A stretch of DNA of 64,000 bases from contig CM070594.1 in the NCBI GenBank assembly GCA_036346395.1, positions 31,033,385 through 31,097,384 of the forward strand, written 5' to 3'. This stretch comes from Hsuehochloa calcarea. Taxonomy: Eukaryota > Streptophyta > Magnoliopsida > Poales > Poaceae. Every line of letters starts with the position of its first letter. Positions within the stretch are counted from its first letter, which is position 1. Shown piece after piece: positions 1 through 8,418 of this stretch. The position numbers were made by a program, and so were the translations under genes. The notes below the pieces were generated by a model, which made no database searches, was not told where the DNA came from, and saw only the letters and a list, made by a program, of their open reading frames with translations.

Positions 1-490
1 ATAACAATAGGATATACCCATGCGATCAAAATCCGCAATAAGGCAATCTAGAGTAGCAGGAGTCGCCTTGCGACTAAGAGCATCTGCAACAACATTAGCC
101 TTGCCTGGATGATACTGAATAGTAAGATCATAATCCTTGATCAACTCCAACCACCTCCTTTGCCTCAAATTCAGATCCTTACGAGTGAAGATATATTTGA
201 GACTCTTGTGATCTGTGAAAATATCACAAGGCTCGCCAGTATAGATAATGCCTCCAAATCTTGAGAGCAAAAACAACGCGCCAACTCCAAATCATGAGTG
301 GGATAATTCGCTTGTGCTTCTTTAATCGCCTCGGCGCATAAGCAATCACCTTACCGCCTTGCATGAGAACACAGCCAGGACCCACTCGAGGCGCATCTGA
401 AAAGATCAGAATCGCTTTCCGGCTCGGAAGAGTGAGAATAGGAGAGGTCACCAACCTGTCCTTCAAAATGCGAAAACCGCTCACACTCAT
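1..490 (-). pseudogene. gypsy RNase H domain, partial
   Basis: This part of pol degrades the RNA strand of the RNA/DNA hybrid during reverse transcription. The minus-strand ORF at 224-490 carries the typical opening of plant gypsy RNase H: a segment reading LTLPS, then IFSDAPRVGPGCVLMQ with the catalytic Asp of the family's CDAS motif (here SDAP), then GKVIAYAPRRLKKH. After a frame change the continuation in 1-223 still shows the wording for the tether towards integrase (YHPGKANVVADALSRKA). The ORF overlaps the RT fragment at 351-677 in another frame, so the reading frame shifts near position 480. The reverse complement runs off the window before the integrase zinc finger. Confidence 0.8.
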
Positions 491-677
491 CGGTCCACTG
501 GAATCTCACACCTTTCTGAGTAAGCTGAGACATCGGTTTGGCGATGATAGAGAAATCCTGCACAAAACGCCGATAATAACCAGCCAAACCCAAGAAACTC
601 CTCACCTCCTTCACATTAGTCGGCCTCTTCCAATCCACCACTGTAGAGACCTTACTAGGATCAACAAAGAATACCAC
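351..677 (-). pseudogene. gypsy RT thumb/connection segment
   Basis: This continues the reverse transcriptase of the 661-1860 ORF in a different frame. Visible wording is VDPSKVSTVVDWKRPTNVKEV, RSFLGLAGYYRRFVQDFS and IAKPMSQLTQKG, the standard connection between gypsy RT and RNase H. After FQWTDECE the frame drifts and the RNase H frame (224-490) takes over. The break between the two RT parts lies at about 661-677. Each transition is a one- or two-base slip in otherwise well conserved protein text, which fits either recent decay or consensus indels. Confidence 0.8.
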
Positions 678-1860
678 GAGGGTTAATCACATGACCCAGA
701 AAACCCACTTCTGAAATCCAGAACTCACACTTCTTCAATTTAGCATAGAACTTGTGCTCTCTCAAAGTCTCTAAAACCAGCCTCAAATGACGCTCATGAT
801 CCTCATTGGTCTTGGAATAGATAAGAATATCATCAATAAACACCACCACGAAATCATCTAGATACTCGTGCAACATGTTGTTCATGGTCTCCATAAAAAT
901 GGCAGGTGCATTAGTCAATCCAAAAGACATAACTTTATACTCATAATGCCCATACCTGGTGGAGAAAGCAGTCTTCTCTACATCCTGCTCACGCACACGG
1001 ATTTGATTATACCCTGACTGGAGATCAATCTTGGAGAATACTTGAGCTCCATTCAACCGATCAAACAAATCCTCAATGCGGGGCAATAGATATTTGTTCT
1101 TGATTGTGACTGCATTAAGCGCACGGTAATCAATACACATACGCCAACTCCCATCCTTCTTCTCTGTGAATGCGAGCAGAGCTCCCCGCGGCGATACACT
1201 ACGCCTGATCAAACCTTTAGCCAACAATTCATCCAATTGCTTCTTCAACTCGTCCTGAAACGGACGTGCTAATCGATATGGAGACATCGAGATGGGACGA
1301 GTACCCGGAACAAGATCAATGCGAAACTCTACGTCTTGCGCAGGTGGCAAACCCGGAAGCTCAGCCGGAAACACATCTGGATAATCACTAACCACTGGAA
1401 TCTCCTCAATCTGCGAAGCCACACTCGGTTTCTCCGCAAGAGCTAAAAGAAGTCCAGTTTTCACTGCGCGCTGACCCGGGAACAGCCCAACCAACATTGA
1501 AAGAGAGCGCGGGGGCGCACTCCCCTGAAAGGTCAAAGTCTCCCCAGACGAGGTCTGCACAGAGACTGTTCTACAGAAACAAGATATCACAGCTCGATAA
1601 GAGTGCAACCAATCCATACCCAAGATAACATCGAACGGCTTCATTTGTATAACTATCAAATTCGCCGTGAACTTCTCTCCATCAATGACAATAGAACACC
1701 CAGGACAAACAGTAGAGCTAGCAATAATACCCCCAGGAGAACTAACCAACACTGACTGAGAAATCCACTGCATACTCAAGTTCGCTCTCCTAGCAAACGC
1801 CGTTGAGACAAACGAAAAGGTAGCCCCTGAATCAAAAGGACTAAAGCATCAAACGAATCC
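661..1860 (-). CDS. gypsy aspartic protease and reverse transcriptase ORF
   Basis: Largest coding stretch in the window. In element sense it starts with the protease: the active-site motif FDSGAT is readable at about 1815-1835, upstream of the first Met of the open ORF (1779), so the frame really extends to about 1860. It continues through VILGMDWLHSY, which closes the protease fold. Reverse transcriptase follows: the linker YPDVFPAELPGLPP, then YRLARPFQDELKKQL, the fingers/palm text MCIDYRALNAVTIKNKY and DLFDRLNGAQVFSKIDL, and the catalytic palm motif FIDDILIYS with both Asp present. It ends at GHVI before a frame break near 661. The chemistry is RNA-templated DNA synthesis inside virus-like particles in the cytoplasm. 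Key residues are intact, but it is separated from gag, RNase H and integrase by frameshifts. Confidence 0.88.
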
Positions 1861-3290
1861 ACAAGCAAAGTACATCACCACGTCGGGGCGACCACGACTC
1901 TGCGCAGTAGGCATGGCGTACACTCCAGGTGGCGCCATGGCGAAAGAAGACGACGGCGGGGCGGCGAGAGCCCCAACCATCTGCTGTGGCGGTGCAGGTA
2001 AAGCCGGTCGTGCAACCTGAAGCGGTGCCGAAGGTGGCGGCTGCCAGTAGTACCCTACTGGAGGCGCCCAAGCTGAAGGAAATGGCATCGCTGGAGGAGC
2101 AGTCATCATCTGGAAAGATCCTCGAGCAGGACCCACTGAAGAAGAAGAAGATGGCACAGGCTCCCACTTGATCACACTAGCGGGGTTCTGGCGACACACC
2201 CGCTCCTTGTGACCCGGTCGGCCACACTGACGGCAATCTCTGTCCAAGTGCACTCAGCAGCACGGTGTCCATCACCGCACTTAAAGCAAAGCATGCCCTG
2301 CCCTGGGACAGGACGAAGAGCTGGAGTACCTGCAAAAGAACGAGGCGCCGAAGAAGGGAACGGCCTCGACTGCTTAGACCTGAAAGACTGCGGTCCTCCC
2401 TTGAATTTCTTGAAAGCAGTGTTGAATGCAGACCACTTCCCTCACTAGAGCTCCTCTTCGGTCACCACCGAAACAACCATCCACCAGAGGCTTCTTTGCC
2501 TTTGTGAGTGCATCTCCAACTCCATGCCCTAGCTTGCTCCACCACAGAGCTGTAGTCACGGAGTGGAGTAGCTCCCAACACATGTCGGTACTCAGAATTG
2601 AGACCCCGACGGAACCTCTTGGCTTTCTGAAGATCATCGTTAAGCTCACAGAAGGGACGGCGAACCAAGTTGTTGATCTCGGCCTCATACTCAACAATTG
2701 ACCTCTTCCCGAGCAAAGGTCGTCAAGGCAACCTCCATCTTCTCAACAAATGAGTAGGGGTAGAACTTCCCTGAATCGATCAACAAAGTCCTCCCAAGTG
2801 GCGGCCCTTGAGTGGCGGTCCTCGAAGACAACACGCCCTCCCACCAAATATCAGCTTGCCCTTTCAGCTGAAAGGCTACAAAACGGACCCTCTGATGTGA
2901 AGACATCTCTAAAGCTCCAAACTGCCTCTCCATGTAACGCAACCATCCATTTGCTTGGACCGGTGTGCCCGACAATCAAATGAATCAAACCTCAACCCCA
3001 TCCACTCTCAGTGACATCGCGCCTCGAGAACGGTGGATGTGCGACAGAGCAACAACGAGATGCCGCGAAGAATAGGATCTGCGGCCACGGTTGACGAAGA
3101 GCACGGATCTCTCCCACCAACTCTCTCGGCCAAGCGGGGTCTCATCTTGGACCCCAACCGAGGCGGGTCAACAAAGCAACCCCTCGCCATCGACTCATAC
3201 GCTCTGGAGGTGGCTCCACGGAACCTCTTCCGCGACCCCGACCTCCACGACCGCGGCCACCACGACCACGTCCTCTACCCCTCGGCATAG
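1849..3290 (-). pseudogene. gypsy gag, broken into several frames
   Basis: Gag builds the virus-like particle and binds genomic RNA. In element sense, the N-terminal low-complexity region lies near 3290-3008. The retrotransposon gag core is at 2975-2462 with VRFVAFQLKGQADIWWEGVLSS, FYPYSFVEKMEVALTTFA and KRSIVEYEAEINNLVR. A proline/alanine-rich linker and one zinc knuckle follow near 2250-2200, where the text CRQCGRPGHKERVC has all four metal ligands (C-x2-C-x4-H-x4-C). At least four frames are needed to follow the protein. Plus-strand ORFs in this interval are shadows of this GC-rich gag. Confidence 0.8.
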
Positions 3291-3539
3291 CTATCAACCA
3301 CAATCAACAATACGCAATGAGCTCCAAGGTCAACATAAACTCATGCATCAATAAACAACATAACGGAAGCGTAAAAACTATATTCGTACCTCTCTCTAAC
3401 CTAATGTGCACTAGTGTGTCAAATTTTAGGTTAGTTCCATTAGCAAATTTTAGTTGATTTACCAAACTAAAACAAATTTTTTTTTAACAATTTTTAGTTT
3501 GCCTATGTTGTTAATCTATTCACCACGGACCTAAAGCCC
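3291..3539 (-). other. gypsy 5' leader between PBS and gag
   Basis: Short AT-rich untranslated leader between the primer-binding site and gag. It contains a recognisable text (gtgtgtcaaattttagg...ttaatctattcaccacgg in plus orientation, interrupted here) that recurs beside the other primer-binding sites at 14340-14498, 30100-30279 and 47040-47182. The reverse complement recurs at 61960-62090. No ORF. The recurrence shows that all these elements belong to one gypsy assemblage even where their LTRs differ. Confidence 0.7.
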
Positions 3540-3551
3540 GCTCTGATACCA
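3540..3551 (-). other. Primer-binding site, initiator tRNA-Met type (intact)
   Basis: The reverse complement reads TGGTATCAGAGC, the standard complement of the 3' end of plant initiator tRNA-Met used to prime minus-strand synthesis. It lies two bases inside the LTR end at 3554. This is one of only two undamaged copies in the window; the other is at 30280-30291. Confidence 0.92.
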
Positions 3552-4150
3552 ACTGTAACACCCCAGCCCAACACTGAGCCTAGAATGCCACCACTCTACT
3601 CTTTACACTAATAATTATCGACACACTATAAAAATTACAGCAAGGAAACAACGATAAACGTAACCAAGGATCACAAAGGAACATGCATAACTAAGGTTCA
3701 AACGATAGTAAATAATCAATTGGAATAAAACCAGGTAAAGAGTCCAAAATAGCATCAACCAATGAAACCAAATTAATAAAGCAAATAGTCTAGTCCAAAC
3801 GTTGTCCTAAACATTATTCAATAACTAACATGTCCAAGAGTAATCCAATTGTGAATGAAAAGATTATTATGGCGAATGATCATGTGTTGTCCATGTGCTC
3901 TACTCGCTCTCAGTTACGGCATCCTCGAAGATCACCTAAAGACAACAATAGAGCAAGGGTGAGTCCACGACTCAAGAAACACATCCATAAACAACGAACA
4001 ACAATAAATCAACAGCATTCAATAACTTCATTATCATCACAGGTACTTTCATTAATATTCTCATGCTGTTATCTTATCTTTGATTCACATCCATTAATCT
4101 CAAATATCAATGCAAGTCTACTCTACATGTCCACATGCACTTCTTTCGCG

Positions 4151-4264
4151 TATACCGGTATAGCGTGAGTGAATGCTCGCGACAACATTCACTCTCAAGC
4201 CCGTTTCTCCAAAAGGATCGGGGACCTCCTCCACTCCCGTGGAGTTGTGATCATTCATGATCAC
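4151..4264 (-). promoter_or_regulatory. Stem-loop cluster in family-1 LTR
   Basis: Five consecutive self-complementary units lie within 114 bases. They are the palindrome TATACCGGTATA (4151-4162); GAGTGAATG (4167-4175) with CATTCACTC (4186-4194), a perfect 9-bp stem; CCCG (4200-4203) with CGGG (4219-4222), extended by CCT/AGG pairing in sister copies; CTCCAC-TCCC-GTGGAG (4229-4244); and GTGATCAT-TC-ATGATCAC (4247-4264). About 600-710 bases separate the cluster from the PBS-proximal LTR end, so it would sit in the transcribed leader. Function unknown; see findings. Confidence 0.7.
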
Positions 4265-5742
4265 CTTCTCTTATGCAAAGATGCTTATGAATGCAAACAT
4301 GCAAACTCCATCATAAACATCATATCCAACCTTTCATCATGCTTGTCAACAAAGATATAAACATACCAATTATTTGTTTGCAATTAAACAAAATAAAAGC
4401 ACAACAATAATGGTAATAGAAGATAAAGAAAACAGTGATCGATCATTGATCATTGTCTACCATGCACTTGCCTTTACTAGTTATGGCCTTGCGATTTGAC
4501 TAGAAGACGGCAACAAGCACGACGCCTCTCCTATATTAAATACACAAACTTCAATACAAGCTACAGCAACAAGAATAGCAATCAATATACATCGCTCCTA
4601 CACGTCCCCAAATACACCACTCTACTCCGGTACCGAATAGTTACCCGTAGCTGTCTTATTACTAAAACGAACGTAACTTTTGACTCGACAGTCCGATCAC
4701 CACAAACCACCACATTCTGGATTCTTCATAAAATTATCCACATTTTCTTAGATTACGAAGACTTCTAATTAAATCATCTAACCCTCCGTATTTAGCCCAG
4801 AAAGCCGGTCTGTCCGCTTCGGAACAGCAGTCTTACTAAATTCATAACTTTTGTTTTACTCAACCAAAATTCGCGTTCTAAGATTTCACAGAACCATTGG
4901 ACAATTATCTACAACTTTCATGTAGATCAAAAACTCTAATTAGGCTATTTACTATTTTTAATCCGCAGTCTACCAAAACAGCGCCGAAAGGCGACAACCG
5001 TAAAAACAGCAGCCTTCCGAAAATCATAACTCAAATTCTACTTGTCCGATTGACGTGATTAAATATGCTATAGAAAGATATCGAAATTATCTACAATTAA
5101 CTAGTAGATGATATTTCCAAAATTCGCCATTACGATATCCGAATAAATCGTACAACGGAACATCAAAGCTAACGGATCTATTAGTCGGCACTTTGACTAC
5201 AAACTATAGAACCCTCTCTAATTAACCTCAATTATAAACTCTAATTAACATAGCAAAACAGAGAGAACATGTATTACACCTGGTTTTCCACGCACCGGAG
5301 ACTCGGCTCGGGCGCCCGGCCATGGCCCAAGCAAATGCGAGGGCAGGACGGCGGCGAGTGGCGGCGATCCAGCAGCGATGCAACCAAGAAACAATCCAGC
5401 GGAAATGCAAAGCGCAAGAAAGCGCTGCGATCCAAAGAATGGCTTCGCACCGCAACTCGGCGCGAGATCGGCAGCTCGGCTTGGCTTCCAACCACTGGCT
5501 TCCACGTCGCAAGGCACCAAGCGCGGTAGCAATGAGAGCAAAGACAAGAATAAGACGCAATGCACCGCGTAGGGCTCTCGGCAAGCGGAAGATAAATAGA
5601 TCAGCAAGACGCGGTACCGGCTTTGGCTTGGCGCAGGGAACAGCAGCGATCGGCAGAGCCACGCGCAGGAGAAAAAGGTTGGCGGCGCAACACAGCAAGA
5701 GAACAAGATTTTTGGCTGGCGGCTAGGGTGGGAAATAAAATT

Positions 5743-5776
5743 ATTAGGGTTTCTAGAAAACCCACCACTATTTATA
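5743..5776 (-). promoter_or_regulatory. LTR core promoter: TATA box and telobox
   Basis: In element sense TATAAATAG (5776-5768) is followed about 16 bases downstream by AAACCCTAAT (5752-5743), a plant telobox. The same pair recurs in the other family-1 LTRs, for example 47943-47977 on the plus strand and 59938-59978 on the minus strand. The spacing would place the telobox at or just before the start of transcription, which is inference. Confidence 0.65.
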
Positions 5777-5882
5777 CAGCTCTTAAAAATTCTGAATTAA
5801 TCTATTTTTCACAAATTCTTTTTATTTAATTACGCACAAGCCCTTAAGACGTTTTTATTAATATTAATTTCAGAGTATTACA

Positions 5883-6232
5883 GTATTTTAGATAACGAAA
5901 GTTTTCTTTTTCAAGTCCTTTAACATGTGGAAGCTTTGACAAAATGTATTTCTTTTGGGTATTTTGAGTATTGAAGTTGAATGCTTCTCTGTTATAAAAG
6001 AAAATATTAAAACCCTTTAGCGATGTCTTGTTGTGGTTAAGTTAAAGGTTGTAATTAAATAAATTAATGGATATGGTATGGGTTATCAAGTTGGGTCTGT
6101 AGTGTGGTGTATAATCAATCTTAACCAAGAACCTTGGAAGGAAAGTTGATTAACTTGATGGTGTCATGTGGTAGTTCTTAATGAACTGTGATTAATAGTA
6201 TGGCTATACCTAATTGGATTAAAAGGAGTTAT
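5883..6232 (+). mobile_element. Fragment of non-coding retrotransposon internal domain, plus orientation
   Basis: This AT-rich interval is the reverse complement of part of the internal domain near 46190-46560. Shared text includes the stretch around aaccttggaaggaaagttg and the one around ggctatacctaattgg. It is what remains of an oppositely oriented element into which the left gypsy element (LTR end 5882) and the LTR at 6233 were inserted. The 46550 copy reads continuously across the site where the LTR now ends, which supports insertion at GTATT. No coding potential. Confidence 0.7.
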
Positions 6233-8403
6233 TGTAACACCCTGACTATAGGGAAGTCAAGATGTCACCTACAACCACTACACTTCAATTGAATATCATC
6301 AAAACGCATGATAAGGTGAAGCAAAAATTAAGATTATACGGAAACAAGTATTCATCATCAAGTTTTAATCAACGAAATGGAAGTAAACAATTCAGAAAGA
6401 TATGGTAAACAAGGACATGATGGCTTATTACAATGCACATAAGTCATAATTAACGACAGTAAAAGTCCTCAAATGGTTTGATATAAGGTAGTGAGTGCAT
6501 CGTGATGAACTACCCTCCACAAGATCATTCTTCCTTGTCATTTACCTAAATAAGACAATAAAGCAAGAATGAGCCAAAGACTCAGCAAGCAACTGTATGT
6601 AACAATCAAACATACTATGAACAATAAATCACAATCATAATTGGAACATTTATTTGAAGCGAATTTATGAATGGATGAAGTGGAATGGTGCATTGAAGGA
6701 AATGGACATATTGCGGCATATATGGTATAGCGAGTGAATCACCCGTCGGTGTTCACTTAAAGTAATCGTATGAAGAACGTTTCATACGACCGTCCAACGT
6801 GGCCCACATTGGAATGGTGGACTCACGTACCCATCCTGGAATTGATGGGATTTCAAGTGCCCATACTGGAATTGATGGGTCTTACAAAAGTAATGTATGC
6901 ATGTCATGATGTGATCCCATGTCAATATTGAATAGTACTCATAAATGAAAAGAACACATGGCATTCATTTACAAATACGAACAAATGTAATCATTCATTC
7001 ACACATCATACATGGCATCAATCATAGAATACAAATTACTTGCCTGCCGCGCTGCAACGGGTTGGGAGGTAATTGAGATACCCCTCCACTCACCGCTTCA
7101 CCGCCTACAATATAAAATAATCAAAATGAGGGCAAACGAATAGGGCAATGCTACACGTGTCCTTCCTCAATCTCTAGCCAAACTAACCATATAAAAGTTC
7201 AATTTGATCAATTTACCCAAACATTTCAATTATCCCTAATCTGGTAGTTTTACTAGAAAATTCACCAATAAAAAACCGTAAGTCCAAAAGACCGGAAACC
7301 AGTGCTCAAATTTTCTTAACTTAACTGGCTACAAAACTCTAGTTGATGGTAAACTCTAATTCGGCCAATACAGAGGTCTAACCATCCAATGAAAAACTTT
7401 AACTGCAGTCTGCCCAGAATACAGAACAGCCCTAAAGAATAGGCTCTAACTTTTAAACCACTGATCCAAATAAAGTGATTTTTATCAGCTTGGAAAGATG
7501 GTGAAATTATATTCATAAACCTAGTTGGGTGGCCGACCTGATTCTGAATCTAACTAGGTCAAAACCTAGGTGCAACCGACTATACTCAACATTTCTGACT
7601 GACAGACCAGTACGTAGTAAAACAGTCATAACTTTTAATCTACTGGGTGAAAATTCGTGATCCAGGTGCCAAAAGAAAGCTAATGAAATAAGGAACAAAT
7701 CTCAAGAAGGCGAAGACATCCAATTCTGCCTCTAAGACACCCAAAACCGAGTTACAACATTCTGGACAGAATCAATCTATTAACCGAATCCAAACGAAAC
7801 TACAAATCCAATCGGATCCTCAATTCTAATGGAATCAAACAACGAATCGGAGGTCTAATTACCCTTGTAGACCAGTAAAACGACGAAGATCCGCTGCACA
7901 CGGGTCCTCCTCCCTTCTCCTCTCTTTCTTCTCTTAGGGCCGGCCACCGGGAGACGAACGAGCGGCCGTCGTCGTCGGCGGGGAACGGAGTTGATGGAGA
8001 GGAACTTGAGGAGGAGCGACGGGGATCACCGGAGATGGCACCACCTCCAAGGGACAGCAATGGGGGTCGGTTTGGGGAGAGGAGGAGGCGGCCAAGGGGG
8101 AGGGAAAGGGGCAAGGGGGTGGCGGCTAGGGTTTTGGGGGGTGGTGCCTCCCCCCTTTGGCCGGCCACTACATGGGCCGGCCGGCCCCTCTTGGGCCACC
8201 TGGGTCGCGGCCTGCGGCCCAGGTTTACGTACAATATCATTTACCCCGCTGTTTGGAAAAATCCGCCGAAAGTTGTTTCTTTTACTCCCTCCGACTTCTT
8301 TCTTTTTACCGATTCGATTCCGGAAAGTTGTAAATCTCGTTTTCGAATAAAACTCCCAGACAAATGAAACGATACAACCTAGCTGGATAAATGAGGTATT
8401 ACA
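6233..8403 (-). repeat. Family-2 LTR (3' LTR of a non-coding element)
   Basis: 2171 bases from TGTAACACCC to GGTATTACA in plus orientation. A polypurine tract abuts it on the right (8404-8418), so in minus orientation this is the 3' LTR. The element-sense 5' end (TGTAATACCTCA...) matches the plus-strand LTR at 56885-61502 through the first 150 bases and beyond, so they are one family. A GC-rich block with GGCCGGCC runs lies at about 7880-8225. Minus ORFs there (7800-8613) extend across the LTR end and are not credible proteins. Confidence 0.87.
6733..6870 (-). promoter_or_regulatory. Stem-loop cluster in family-2 LTR
   Basis: The stems are AGTGAA-t-CACC (6733-6743) with GGTG-TTCACT (6748-6757), ten pairs around one bulged base; TCGTATGAA (6766-6774) with TTCATACGA (6781-6789); CCAC (6804-6807) with GTGG (6817-6820), loop attggaatg; and two further CCCAT/ATGGG stem-loops between 6830 and 6870. 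The position relative to the LTR end (500-640 bases) matches the family-1 cluster although the sequence differs. Confidence 0.65.
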
Positions 8404-8418
8404 CTCTAACCCCCTTAG
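8404..8418 (-). other. Polypurine tract
   Basis: The reverse complement reads CTAAGGGGGTTAGAG and ends directly at the LTR start (TGTAATACC in element sense). Position and composition are those expected for the plus-strand DNA primer of LTR elements. Confidence 0.8.

Larger units (their letters stand above)
1..5882 (-). mobile_element. Ty3/gypsy retrotransposon (Tekay/Del-like), 5' part
   Basis: Read on the minus strand, the order is 5' LTR (3554-5882), primer-binding site (3540-3551), gag (about 3290-1849), protease, reverse transcriptase and RNase H, running off the left edge before integrase. RT before integrase is the Ty3/gypsy order. Protein wording (DSGAT protease, FIDD reverse transcriptase, one CCHC knuckle) and the tRNA-iMet primer fit the plant Tekay/Del chromovirus group; that lineage call is inference because the integrase chromodomain lies outside the window. 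Gag and pol are broken into several frames, so this copy is either dead or damaged by sequencing errors. The base run GTATT right of the LTR (5883-5887) would be one half of its target-site duplication; the partner is outside the window. Confidence 0.85.
3554..5882 (-). repeat. Family-1 LTR (5' LTR of the left gypsy element)
   Basis: 2329 bases, bounded in plus orientation by TGTAACACC and GTATTACA, i.e. TG...CA ends in element sense. The primer-binding site abuts its left end. Four other copies of this family are in the window (14513-16804, 30294-32667, 47786-50204 on the plus strand, 57745-60145). The element-sense 5' portion holds a TATA box and telobox; then a GC-rich block follows (about 5270-5730). 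The hairpin cluster lies at 4151-4264. ORFs called in the GC-rich block (for example 5228-5706) are not preserved between copies and are not believed to be genes. Confidence 0.9.

Noticed and set aside
1929..3354. Plus-strand ORFs opposite gag as separate genes
   Set aside because: The minus strand carries clear gag and zinc-knuckle text; the plus ORFs are shadows.
4151..4264. CRISPR array or rho-independent terminators as explanation of the hairpins
   Set aside because: No regular repeats with unique spacers and no bacterial context; the hairpins differ from each other and lie inside plant LTRs.
5228..5829. Overlapping 60-156 codon ORFs on both strands in the GC-rich part of the family-1 LTR
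   Set aside because: Frames are not kept in the four other copies, the composition is simple Arg/Ala/Ser/Pro-rich, and the region is the LTR leader.
6233..8403. Host gene with TATA box and GC-rich 5' UTR
   Set aside because: TG..CA ends, PPT at the border and multiple copies show it is an LTR.
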